This document shows, one piece after another, positions 33,104 to 41,088 of a stretch of DNA of 64,000 nucleotides. The notes beneath the pieces were generated by a model. That model was not told the DNA's origin, did not search any database, and saw only the letters and a program-made list of their open reading frames with translations. The translations under genes were made by a program, and so were the position numbers. Positions within the stretch are counted from its first letter, which is position 1, and every line of letters begins with the position of its first letter. Source of the stretch: DASYXZ01 sp035946625 (GTDB taxonomy: Bacteria > Acidobacteriota > Terriglobia > UBA7540); assembly GCA_035946625.1 (NCBI GenBank), contig DASYZE010000058.1, positions 62,001-126,000 of the forward strand. The letters are read 5' to 3'.

Positions 33104-34978
33104 TTGCAGTTATTGGAGCTATACTACAACGCTTCATCCGGTCCAACGGTGAGGAGGCAAGGCGTTTCCTTGTTGGCTGACTGGAATTGCCATCCGCCTG
33201 ATATGCCGCTGACCTCAAAAACGGAGGTCAGCGCTACCGGCTCCAATGATTCGGACGCCTTTGGCCACGAGGGGAGCACAGGCCGGATGACGCAGTACAA
33301 TTTCACGGTGAATAATTCGTCGGTGGTCGGCAACCTCACCTGGAACGCCAACGGGACGTTGAACACCCTGGCCATCACGGACCCGTTTAATTCGAGCAAT
33401 CAGCAGGCGTGCAGCTACGGCTACGACGATATAGCGAGAATTTCGAGCGCCCACTGCGTGAACGGCGCGAATACGGTTTGGGGGCAGACGTTTAATTTCA
33501 CCAGCGCGGGAGCGGTTACGGGAGCCCACGGGAATCTGAGCAAGGTCGGCACGGGCGGGGCGGGCATTGGTTTCAGCCCAACGTATGACCTGTCGTCCAA
33601 CCGCATCACTTCCGTGGGGACGCAAAGTTACAGCTACGACTACAATGGAAATTTGACCAGCACAGGGACGGGGACCGGGACGGCGAGCTATAATTGGGAT
33701 GCGGACGGGCACATGATCGCGGACAGCCAGAGTGGGCAGACCTCGGTGAACCTGACCTACGACGCTCTGGGCCGGATGGTGGAGCAGGGGCGTGGATCGA
33801 GCACCACGCAAATCGTCTATGCCCCAACCGGAGGCAAGCTGGCCTTGATGAATGGCCAGACTTTGGCGAAAGCCTTTGTGCCGCTGCCTGCGGGCGGCAC
33901 GGCGGTGTATACGTCGAGCGGGCTCGCTTACTATCGCCACTCGGATTGGCTGGGGAGCTCGCGGTTTGCCTCGACGCCCGCGCGCGCGATGTATTACGAC
34001 GGCGCGTATGCTCCCTACGGCGAGAATTACGCCGAGGCGGGCACCCCGGACCGCAGCTTTACCGGGCTGAATCAGGACACAACCTCGAACCTCTACGACG
34101 CGATGTTCCGCGAGCACGATTACACCCAAGGCCGATGGATATCGCCGGATCCCGCCGGGCTCGCCGCCGTGGACCTCACCAACCCGCAGTCCCTCAACCG
34201 CTATGCCTATGTCGTCAATAACCCCACAGGTTTCGTCGACCCCCTTGGGCTAAGGTGCATCCAAGAGGGCGCGGACCCTAAAGGCGATCCGATCTGGGGA
34301 GACGATGGGAAGAGCCCAACCTGTACCTACGGGGGAACTACAACGATTACGGTAAATGGCGGGACGCCGCCCACATTAACCCTGGTGTCGGAGAACCCTG
34401 TTTGCGTCGCCGAAGGCGCCGATGGTTGTCTCAGCCCGCCCTGCGAAGTCCTAAATAATCCGACGGGCTGCTTTAACGCCCCACCCTTTAACGCGCATCC
34501 CCAAGGCAATAGTGGCGGCGGCAGTTGGAACTCGCAGACACCACCCCCTGGTGTTGGAAAGCCGGGCTCGGAGTGCAGTGAGGGCTCCATATTCGCCAAC
34601 TCTTTCGACGTCAAAACTAACATCGGGCTAGAGGTTAAGTCGCCTGTGCTCAAATTTGGCTTCTCCCTCTTCAAAAACAACATGACGGGTGAGACGGGTT
34701 CGGAACTCGGCGCGTCCATTTACGGCATCGGAGCTTCTGCGAGCAGGACGGTCCCCACAGGGGGAGCGATAAATTCCGGAGGACCTGCTAATATTTCTGC
34801 GACGGTCGGTCCATTCTCCTACCAACCCTCAACAGGCGCGACGAGCTGGCAGTGGGGGAAATTCCTAGGGTCTTGGGGAGGCACTCTTGGTGTTGGCTTT
34901 TCCGTCGAATTTAATTCGCAGCGCTACGCGGCCCAGACAGCAGCCTGCAGAGGTTGGACTGACCCAGGAGGAGGTTAG
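33104..34978 (+). CDS. 5'-truncated RHS/YD-repeat protein with variable tip (cassette 2)
   Basis: A 624-residue frame with a TTG first codon; real RHS similarity starts about 45 residues in (GHEGSTGRMTQYNFTV), so the N-terminal cage and secretion signal are missing. YD repeats (SYDYNGNLTSTG, TYDALGRMVEQ) lead to the core end 'GRWISPDPAGL', 'QSLNRYAYVVNNP' and DPLGL. The tip of about 240 residues is Gly/Ser/Pro-rich (SGGGSWNSQ, GASIYGIGASAS) and ends in DPGGG. It has no recognisable nuclease or deaminase motif. A six-TM protein gene follows after 8 bases, which suggests a membrane-directed toxin (inference). Confidence 0.75.
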   Translation: MQLLELYYNASSGPTVRRQGVSLLADWNCHPPDMPLTSKTEVSATGSNDSDAFGHEGSTGRMTQYNFTVNNSSVVGNLTWNANGTLNTLAITDPFNSSNQQACSYGYDDIARISSAHCVNGANTVWGQTFNFTSAGAVTGAHGNLSKVGTGGAGIGFSPTYDLSSNRITSVGTQSYSYDYNGNLTSTGTGTGTASYNWDADGHMIADSQSGQTSVNLTYDALGRMVEQGRGSSTTQIVYAPTGGKLALMNGQTLAKAFVPLPAGGTAVYTSSGLAYYRHSDWLGSSRFASTPARAMYYDGAYAPYGENYAEAGTPDRSFTGLNQDTTSNLYDAMFREHDYTQGRWISPDPAGLAAVDLTNPQSLNRYAYVVNNPTGFVDPLGLRCIQEGADPKGDPIWGDDGKSPTCTYGGTTTITVNGGTPPTLTLVSENPVCVAEGADGCLSPPCEVLNNPTGCFNAPPFNAHPQGNSGGGSWNSQTPPPGVGKPGSECSEGSIFANSFDVKTNIGLEVKSPVLKFGFSLFKNNMTGETGSELGASIYGIGASASRTVPTGGAINSGGPANISATVGPFSYQPSTGATSWQWGKFLGSWGGTLGVGFSVEFNSQRYAAQTAACRGWTDPGGG

Positions 34979-34986
34979 GGAAAATT

Positions 34987-35637
34987 ATGCCAATTGCTCG
35001 AATGACCTTGGCAGTGGGTATCATGGCTGGCGCATACGGGTCTATGGTGTGGCTGCTTCTCAATACGCCAAGACTTTCGCAGCCTTGGGCCGCAGCCGTG
35101 GAGCTTCTGTTCCTAGCTGTGCCCCTCGGTGCGATGTGGGCATTCTACGACTCTGCGAGGCACTGCAGTAGCCCTCGCCAGCACGTCATGTGCGCCTTCG
35201 TCCCGTATTTCTTTGTTTGGCACCTCTTCCAACATGTGCTCGGGAGGAGAGCAAAAAGGGAGCAGGTTCATTCTCGCCGCGAGCGGACGAGGCAATCGAG
35301 CGAGAGCCGCCCGACGGATGAGCCACCACAATCGTCACGGCCGAGTGCGTCACTCACGTGGGTACGACGCCTGCTCTGGGCAATGGCTTTGCTTAGCGGC
35401 GCAGCAGTTGCTTTGACGGTAGTGGTCGGCCCTTGGTGGCCATATACGAAGGTGCAGATGGCACTGGTGCTGATGTTCTTCGCCGTGCATCCTTTCGGCT
35501 CTCTCTGGATGGTCTACTACTCTTTTCGATACGAAGCGAGGCCCCTCCCGTTCGTTTTCTTAGCCTTCATTCCATATTCGTTCCTCTGGTACTATTTTGA
35601 GCGCGTCAGGGGTAAACAGTGGGTGTTGCATCCATAG
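34987..35637 (+). CDS. six-TM protein with internal duplication, candidate immunity protein of cassette 2
   Basis: A 216-residue membrane protein made of two similar halves joined by a polar basic linker (about residues 84-122). Each half has three hydrophobic segments. The pattern 'LLFLAVPLGAMWAFYDS ... CAFVPYFFVWHLF' in the first half matches 'LMFFAVHPFGSLWMVYYS ... LAFIPYSFLWYYF' in the second. It begins 8 bases after the RHS tip stop. No named family was recognised; the immunity role is inferred from location. Confidence 0.6.
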   Translation: MPIARMTLAVGIMAGAYGSMVWLLLNTPRLSQPWAAAVELLFLAVPLGAMWAFYDSARHCSSPRQHVMCAFVPYFFVWHLFQHVLGRRAKREQVHSRRERTRQSSESRPTDEPPQSSRPSASLTWVRRLLWAMALLSGAAVALTVVVGPWWPYTKVQMALVLMFFAVHPFGSLWMVYYSFRYEARPLPFVFLAFIPYSFLWYYFERVRGKQWVLHP

Positions 35638-35663
35638 CGGATAGTAACCTGGAATGATATCAA

Positions 35664-35673
35664 ATAATCCTAT
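35664..35673 (+). repeat. cassette boundary word ATAATCCTAT, copy 2
   Basis: The 10-mer lies 26 bases after candidate immunity gene 2. Similarity to copies 1 and 3 does not extend far beyond the word. Confidence 0.5.
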
Positions 35674-35693
35674 GCAAAGATTTATCTCTGTCA

Positions 35694-35735
35694 TGAACAC
35701 CGTGCCTGCTGAATTGTGGCGACACGGCGTGTTCA
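35694..35735 (+). terminator. imperfect hairpin upstream of IS110
   Basis: TGAACAC (35694-35700) pairs with GTGTTCA (35729-35735), with CGTG/CACG pairing inside. It may end cassette 2 transcription or mark the left edge of the insertion sequence. Confidence 0.45.
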
Positions 35736-35746
35736 TTTGATGAAAA

Positions 35747-35858
35747 GCCGCAGAGTCTCAGAGTCAGAGACTCTGATGGCATAAGGTCGTCGGCTCCTCG
35801 AAGGGGAGAGTAGACTGGGGTTGGAAGAAAAACCAGGAACTCTCCGAAGGAGGAGCCG
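35747..35858 (+). ncRNA. structured IS110 leader: candidate bridge RNA and/or translation-blocking stem
   Basis: Two strong stems are seen. CAGAGTCTC/GAGACTCTG (35751-35759 with 35767-35775) is a 9-bp hairpin. CGGCTCCTC (35791-35799) pairs with GAGGAGCCG (35850-35858); inside are a symmetric GAAG/GAAG internal loop, a GGAGAG/CTCTCC stem and a CTGG-GTT/AAC-CAG stem. The outer stem covers the AAGGAGGAG ribosome-binding site of the transposase. IS110-group elements are known to encode a bridge RNA in the non-coding end before the transposase, so this region is the natural candidate. Confidence 0.5.
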
Positions 35859-35861
35859 AAC

Positions 35862-36905
35862 ATGATCATTATAGGCTGTGATTTCCATACGCGCTTTCAA
35901 CAAATTGCGATGCTGGATACGGAGACGGGCGAGGTGGTGGAAAAGAAGTTGGAACACGAAAACGGAGAAGCGAAAAAATTCTATGAAGAGTTGAAGGAGC
36001 CGGCCTTGGTGGGGATCGAGACCACGGGCTACACGCGGTGGTTCGCCGAGATGCTAGCCGAGCTGGGGCATGAGTTGATGGTAGGTGAAGCGGGGAAAAT
36101 TCGCGCCTCGGAGACGCGCAAGCAGAAGCACGACCGGCGGGATGCCTGGCACATCATGGAGCTGATGGCGGAGGGAAAGTTTCCCCGCATCTGGCTGCCC
36201 AGTGCCGAAGAGCGCGATGTGCGCGTGTTGGTGGAGCACCGGCATCAGTTGGTGCAATTGCGGACGCGCGCGAAAAATGGCTTGCAAGCGATGGCGCTCA
36301 GCTACGGGCTGCGGCGGCGCCGGCGGTTGTGGAGCGAGCGCGGCCAGGAAGAGCTCAAAAAGATTCCTCTAAGAGAAGGAATGGCGCGGCGGCGGGAGGA
36401 TCTGGTGCAGTTGGTTCAGCAGCTCGACACGTGGGTGAAGGAACTGGACCAGCGGATTGAGCAAGAAGTGGCGCGCCGCGAAGACGCGCAACGGCTGATG
36501 ACGCATCCGGGCGTCGGTCCGCTGACGGCGCTGGGCACCGTGCTGGTGCTGGGTCCGGTGGAACGCTTCCCTGATTTCAGGCACCTGACCAGTTACCTGG
36601 GGCTGATCCCGGAAGAGGATTCCAGCGGCGGCAAGCAGCGCTTCGGGCACCTGACCAAGCAGGGCAATCGCCTGCTGCGATTTCTTTTGGTCGAAGCGGC
36701 GCAGACCGCCAGCCGCTACGACCCTCGATTGCAACGGGCGTATCGCCGCCTGGCGTTTCGCAAAGGCGCCGCGATAGCCAAAGTGGCGGTGGCGCGCAAG
36801 CTGGCCATTCGCCTTTACATTATGCTCAGGGACAAGATCGATTACGCAGAGTTTTGTCGGCGCGGTCCGCATGCCGGGATGCTCGGGGATGTAGCGCTGG
36901 TCTAA
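35862..36905 (+). CDS. IS110-family transposase
   Basis: A 347-residue DEDD-type recombinase. The N-terminal RuvC-like domain shows IIGCDFHT (first Asp), GIETTGYT (Glu) and KHDRRDAWHI (Asp pair). A coiled-coil linker follows, then the Transposase_20 domain with HPGVGPLTALGTVL and 'SYLGLIPEEDSSGGKQRFGHLTKQGN', where the second Ser is the expected nucleophile. The frame is intact, so the element may be active. It lies between RHS cassettes 2 and 3 and probably separated cassette 3 from its core. Confidence 0.93.
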   Translation: MIIIGCDFHTRFQQIAMLDTETGEVVEKKLEHENGEAKKFYEELKEPALVGIETTGYTRWFAEMLAELGHELMVGEAGKIRASETRKQKHDRRDAWHIMELMAEGKFPRIWLPSAEERDVRVLVEHRHQLVQLRTRAKNGLQAMALSYGLRRRRRLWSERGQEELKKIPLREGMARRREDLVQLVQQLDTWVKELDQRIEQEVARREDAQRLMTHPGVGPLTALGTVLVLGPVERFPDFRHLTSYLGLIPEEDSSGGKQRFGHLTKQGNRLLRFLLVEAAQTASRYDPRLQRAYRRLAFRKGAAIAKVAVARKLAIRLYIMLRDKIDYAEFCRRGPHAGMLGDVALV

Positions 36906-37062
36906 CCATGACCGAGAGTCTGATTGAGCTACCGGCCTCCCTCAGCAGTTGATGAGGGAGTCAGAAAAAGCCATCGTGGTCCCCCCGCGGGATCGAATAG
37001 ATGTGTGGTGGAACCTGGCCACCGAAAAAGGCGAGCCGTTACCAGGACCGACAAAAAGTTGA

Positions 37063-37371
37063 AGTAGGAATCTACTTGACAGAGCCGACGACCTTATAGA
37101 TGCGCTACCCGCTGGGGCCGCGGGCTCGATAGGGACGCAGATCGCTGGGTCAAACGGCGCAACAATGTGCGACATCGGCGGTCCATTCGCGAACGCCAGC
37201 GGAACGTTCGGCGCTGGCGGTAGTGTTTCAGCTGATGTCTTCCAAGGACCAAGTCCCCACGGGCCTGTAACGGGTGGGGGGATCACGGCGGGAGCGGGAG
37301 GGGGAGTGAGCGGATCAGTGAGCGCCACGAAGACTACGGTTACACCTCTTACTGGCCCACCCTGCCCCTAG
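37063..37371 (+). pseudogene. orphan RHS tip (cassette 3), core missing
   Basis: An open stretch of 102 codons follows a stop at 37060-37062. The product is Gly/Ala/Ser-rich (PAGAAGSIGTQIAGS, GGGITAGAGGGVSGSVSA) and resembles in composition the end of tip 2. No YD-repeat core precedes it; IS110 lies upstream instead. A small membrane protein gene follows 10 bases after its stop, as in cassettes 1 and 2. An ATG exists at 37165. Confidence 0.5.
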
Positions 37372-37381
37372 AGGAGTTGCC

Positions 37382-37684
37382 ATGGGCCGAAGATCCATTG
37401 TCGAGCGGGTCCTTTGGTATTCAATGGCCACCTTATGCACATTGGGAACACTGGGCTTTATCAGGGCGGTGGCCCTTTGGTGCGAATACTTGACATTTCC
37501 AACTTCTCCCAACCGCGCTAGCGGTACTATTTATCCCCTGAACATGCACGGAACAGCGGTCTATCTGACCTTCCAGCAGCAACTTCGCCTTCGACAATGG
37601 GATTTCTGGCCCTGGGTAATACTTGAAATAGGCGCGGTGCTTTTCGCCCTGCATAAGTGGATTTACGAATTGCGGAAGAAGTAG
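37382..37684 (+). CDS. small two-TM protein, candidate immunity protein of cassette 3
   Basis: A 100-residue protein with hydrophobic segments at about residues 11-33 and 73-92. AGAGGAG lies seven bases upstream of the ATG. It starts 10 bases after the orphan tip. It shares no obvious sequence similarity with the other two candidate immunity proteins, as expected when each matches its own toxin. Role inferred from position. Confidence 0.5.
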   Translation: MGRRSIVERVLWYSMATLCTLGTLGFIRAVALWCEYLTFPTSPNRASGTIYPLNMHGTAVYLTFQQQLRLRQWDFWPWVILEIGAVLFALHKWIYELRKK

Positions 37685-37851
37685 CGGGTTGATAGCCGGT
37701 AGGCATCTCTGAAAGCGCGATGTCCGTCGGCTGACGGACGCCGCTTGCAGGACGCGTGCCACGCGCGCCTGTTTTTCTGCTCCACCTAAGATTGGGATAG
37801 CCGGTAGCGCCGTGTTTGCGGTTTGCGGGCTTTAATTTCCAATCACATTAC

Positions 37852-37861
37852 ATAATCCTAT
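37852..37861 (+). repeat. cassette boundary word ATAATCCTAT, copy 3
   Basis: The third copy follows candidate immunity gene 3 by 168 bases. A 12-bp word GATAGCCGGTAG occurs twice just before it (near 37688 and 37796), and GTCCGTC/GACGGAC forms a hairpin at 37722-37739. Confidence 0.5.
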
Positions 37862-37962
37862 GGGCGGCATTATCATTGTTGGAATTAATCTACTGCAAGC
37901 CTCGGAGCCAGCGCGAACAGAGCGACTCCCTGCTGAAAGACCGGAATTCAAATCCAACTTTC

Positions 37963-38000
37963 GCGGGTGGCGCCTACGTTCCGCATTATGGAAGGTAGGC
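37963..38000 (-). repeat. REP element, left flank of the RAYT gene
   Basis: The hairpin GCCTAC-g-TTCC / GGAA-g-GTAGGC (37972-38000, 7-base loop) is joined to a GGTGGC tail. Its reverse complement matches 38625-38660 closely, including the block GGAACGTA.GCGCCACC. Confidence 0.75.
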
Positions 38001-38027
38001 GGCCCTTGATGGTAGTAAGATAACCGG

Positions 38028-38579
38028 GTGCCCCGGCAACGACATTTTTACGGACTCAACCATCTTCACTACCTGACCCGCAGCACGTATGGGCGCGCCC
38101 GTCGCTTCGATTCGGAGAGGTTCAAGCGCCGATGGGTACGAACCCTGGATGAATGGCGAAGCGAACTCGGGTTCAAGATCGTCGGCTATGTCCTGATGCC
38201 CGAACATTTTCATTTGTTGATCTGGCCCTCGGTCGAGCCCAACCCATCCCAAATCGTGCAAAAACTTGAGGATCGCACGGCCCTATTTATTTTGAAGAAT
38301 TTGAAAGAGAATGCAGCCTATCCTGGGTGTGGAAAGATGCTCGGTCGCGTCCGGCTTCCACCGACGGTGCATCCTCATGCCCCCTTCCGGGTAGGGCAGC
38401 GGGGAGGTTGCGATCTGAATATTGGGAGCCCGAAAAAGCGGCTTGAGAAACTGAATTACATGCACAACAATCCAGTGGCCCGCAAGCTGGTGGAGAAACC
38501 CGGCGATTGGGCCTGGTCCAGTTGGAGATTTTATTTCTTGGATGACGCTTCCGTACTCTCTAGGGATCGAAGGTTGTGA
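38028..38579 (+). CDS. REP-associated tyrosine transposase (RAYT)
   Basis: A 183-residue IS200/IS605-like Y1 transposase of the TnpA_REP group. The N-terminal RHFYGLNHLHYLTRSTYG strand, the HUH motif in LMPEHFHLLIWP and the C-terminal SPKKRLEKLNYMHNNPVARKLV with the candidate catalytic Tyr are intact. It starts with GTG. RAYTs are domesticated single-copy enzymes thought to spread or process REP palindromes. Two inverted REPs flank the gene here, which supports this role. Confidence 0.88.
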   Translation: MPRQRHFYGLNHLHYLTRSTYGRARRFDSERFKRRWVRTLDEWRSELGFKIVGYVLMPEHFHLLIWPSVEPNPSQIVQKLEDRTALFILKNLKENAAYPGCGKMLGRVRLPPTVHPHAPFRVGQRGGCDLNIGSPKKRLEKLNYMHNNPVARKLVEKPGDWAWSSWRFYFLDDASVLSRDRRL

Positions 38580-38624
38580 CTGGTAAGATTTGGGGGGCAA
38601 CCCTTGAGTATAAACTTGCAGATC

Positions 38625-38660
38625 GCATACATTCCAAAGTGCGGAACGTATGCGCCACCG
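38625..38660 (+). repeat. REP element, right flank of the RAYT gene
   Basis: The hairpin GCATAC-a-TTCC / GGAA-c-GTATGC (38625-38653, 7-base loop) is followed by GCCACCG. It is in inverted orientation to the left REP. Confidence 0.75.
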
Positions 38661-38734
38661 GCGGTGCGCGCTTGTATCTACCTGCTTAGTTCAGCCGACC
38701 AGTCGCGTGATTCCTAAATAACATAGCCATGCGT

Positions 38735-39062
38735 TCAAACATCCGACAACGTGTCCAGTTTGTACTTCCGCCGAAAGACGACCGGTTCTTGGTTCACTTC
38801 CCGCAGGTACATTTCGATTCGGGTTTTGAGTTCGGTTTTGGAGCGCACGCGGATACCGCGCAGCAAGGTCCTGGCCATCTTCCCCAAGTGGCGGGGAGGG
38901 CGGCAGCGATGCGCGAGACCGTCCGGCCCTGATAATAGCGCCACAACACCTCGGCGCGTTGCACCCGACCAGCCGCTTCCGAGCGCGAGGGCGAAGGCAT
39001 TCCAACCAGTCGCTCTCCTCAGGACTCAGTTTCAATTTCGGGCGTGGACTGATCAACGGCAT
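38735..39062 (-). pseudogene. internally deleted IS630-family transposase
   Basis: The minus strand begins with the typical N-terminus (ISPRPKLKLSPEE), continues after a frameshift with the helix-turn-helix segment RVQRAEVLWRYYQGRTVSRIAAAL, then jumps after another frameshift to the extreme C-terminus (KMARTLLRGIRV, YLREVNQEPVVFRRKYKLDTLS). The DDE catalytic middle of roughly 250 residues is missing, so it is dead. Confidence 0.75.
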
Positions 39063-39234
39063 GACTGCACCTCCGCAACCCTAGGGTGTCTGCAGCCTCC
39101 ACCCCAATCGGCAGCATTGCAAAATTATTTCGGATGCCCGGCGCGCAATTGCATTCAACCGGAGTCCGGTGTATGGTGCAGGTCGGGCCGGAGGTCCATC
39201 ATGGAAATTCCGGTTGAAAAGCTCTTTCGCTGCC

Positions 39235-40971
39235 ATGCGCCTTACACCGCAAGATTGGATCATCATCGCAGTTTATCTGGCGGTCCTCATTGCCATCGGA
39301 ATAGCGGCGAGCCGGCGCGCCACGGACACCGCCCAATATTTTCTGGGCCAGCGGCGCTTCGGCAAGCTGCTGATGATGGCGCAGAACTTCGGGGTGGCGA
39401 CCCACGCGGAAATGCCGGTGAGCCTGGCGGGAGCCGTTTACGACCAGGGGATTTCGGCGATCTGGTTCCAGTGGAAGAATCTTTTTGCCACGCCGTTTTA
39501 CTGGATCATGGCGCCCGTTTTCCGCCGCGTTCGGCGCACCACCACCGCCGAAATGATTGAGGACCGCTACGGCGCCGGCCTGGCCGGCCTCTACACCCTT
39601 TTTGCCTTCGCGTTTTTCACCATCAATATGGCCAGCATCCTGAAGGGCGCGGCCAAAGTATTGAACGAAGTGCTGGGCGGGCATCTGGGGGTCAACTCCA
39701 TCGTGCTGGGCCTGGCGGCCATTTTCATCCTTTACAGCTTTATTGGCGGATTGGTGGCTTCGGTTTGGAGCGACCTCGTTCAAGGCCTCCTGATCATTAC
39801 GCTTTCATTCATGTTGATCCCGCTCGGTTGGGGTCTTCTGGGCGGGTTGGACGGAATGAAACAAATCTTGCCCGCTCAAAATTTTTCCCTGGCCACTCCC
39901 AAAGAAATTGGCCTGTGGTTTATCCTGATGCTGACCCTCAACGGCCTGATCGGCATCATGGCGCAGCCGCACATGATGGCGGCGGTCAGCAGCGGCAGGG
40001 ACGAATACACCTGCCGCATCGGATTTTTTCACGGCAATTACATCAAGCGCCTTTGCACCATGGGCTGGGCCATCGTGGGGTTGATGGTGGCGGTGATGAT
40101 CAAGCGGGGTTTGTTTGGCGTACACGCTCTGGCCGATCCGGAGGATGCCTTTGGCTTCGCCTGTCAGCACCTACTTTCGCCGGGTTTTCGCGGCCTTCTT
40201 ATCGCCAGCGTGATGGGGGCCAGCCTGGCCAGTTGTTCCGCCTTGATGGTGGATAGCGGCGCTCTTTTCGCGCAAGGATTTTATCGCCCCCGCCTGGCCC
40301 GGCACCGGTCGGATCGCCATTACCTTTGGGTGGGGCGGGTGAGCGGCCTGGCTACCGTGCTCATCGCCATTGTTTATGCGCTGTTCATGATCGAACGCGT
40401 GCTCTACTCATTTCTTCTCACGGAAACCCTGGCCACCTACATGGGCATCTGCATTTTTGGCGGACTGACCTGGAAGCGCGCCAATCGTTGGGGGGCGGCC
40501 AGCAGTTGGATGGTGGCGACCCTGGCCAATTTTCTTTTCTATCATCTGAAGCACGAACGGTTGGACTCCTGGGACCCGAATATTTTTCTGGCCGCGCTCC
40601 TCGCCGGAGCTATAAGTTTGGTGGTGGTGAGCCTGCTCACCCGCCCGGAGCCGGAAGGCCGATTGAGTTTGTTCTTCACTCAGCTTCGGACTCCTTCCGA
40701 TCTCACGGCGGCGGAAGCTGCGGCCCTGGAAACTTCCGCCCGCAGGGCGGAGCCCCGCGGCCAACCGGCGCCGGAGCCGGGTGGCGAAGTCAATCGCTGG
40801 GCGGCGGAGCACGGCCGGCAATTGCTGTTTGTAAACCTTTGGGGTTTGCGGCGGGCAGCGGGTGGAGCCGGCTTTCTCAAAGCCTATCGCGATGATCTTC
40901 GCGGCTTGAGGGCAGGCGCCGCCTTGAGCGCGGGGCTGGTGCTGGTATTCTGGGCGTTTCTAAGATTGTGA
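39235..40971 (+). CDS. sodium:solute symporter family transporter
   Basis: A 578-residue inner-membrane protein with a dozen or so hydrophobic segments, in the SSS (SLC5-like) family. Recognisable parts are the first helix DWIIIAVYLAVLIAIGIAASRR, the QYFLGQRRFGKLLM segment, the TTAEMIEDRYGAG segment and the SVMGASLASCSALMVDSGALF region. The substrate cannot be read from sequence; its neighbour is nagA, so an amino sugar is possible (inference). The ATG at 39235 gives the standard start just before helix 1. It follows the IS630 remnant. Confidence 0.88.
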   Translation: MRLTPQDWIIIAVYLAVLIAIGIAASRRATDTAQYFLGQRRFGKLLMMAQNFGVATHAEMPVSLAGAVYDQGISAIWFQWKNLFATPFYWIMAPVFRRVRRTTTAEMIEDRYGAGLAGLYTLFAFAFFTINMASILKGAAKVLNEVLGGHLGVNSIVLGLAAIFILYSFIGGLVASVWSDLVQGLLIITLSFMLIPLGWGLLGGLDGMKQILPAQNFSLATPKEIGLWFILMLTLNGLIGIMAQPHMMAAVSSGRDEYTCRIGFFHGNYIKRLCTMGWAIVGLMVAVMIKRGLFGVHALADPEDAFGFACQHLLSPGFRGLLIASVMGASLASCSALMVDSGALFAQGFYRPRLARHRSDRHYLWVGRVSGLATVLIAIVYALFMIERVLYSFLLTETLATYMGICIFGGLTWKRANRWGAASSWMVATLANFLFYHLKHERLDSWDPNIFLAALLAGAISLVVVSLLTRPEPEGRLSLFFTQLRTPSDLTAAEAAALETSARRAEPRGQPAPEPGGEVNRWAAEHGRQLLFVNLWGLRRAAGGAGFLKAYRDDLRGLRAGAALSAGLVLVFWAFLRL

Positions 40972-40983
40972 AATTGCCAAGAC

Positions 40984-41055
40984 CTCTCGCAAAGGCGGCA
41001 AGGCGCAGAGAAGCCCGCCTTGATTTCCTCCTTTGCACCTTTGAGGCTTGGCGAG
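40984..41055. repeat. inverted pair of CGCAAAGG-type octamer arrays
   Basis: Bases 40984-41010 read CGCAAAGG/CGGCAAGG/CGCAGAG. Bases 41027-41055 are the reverse complement of a similar series (GCAAAGG, TCAAAGG). They fill the gap between the symporter and nagA and could form a stem with a 16-base loop. Confidence 0.6.
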
Positions 41056-41088
41056 ATATGGTTTTGCCTTTGGTTTTGTCTTCGCCTT

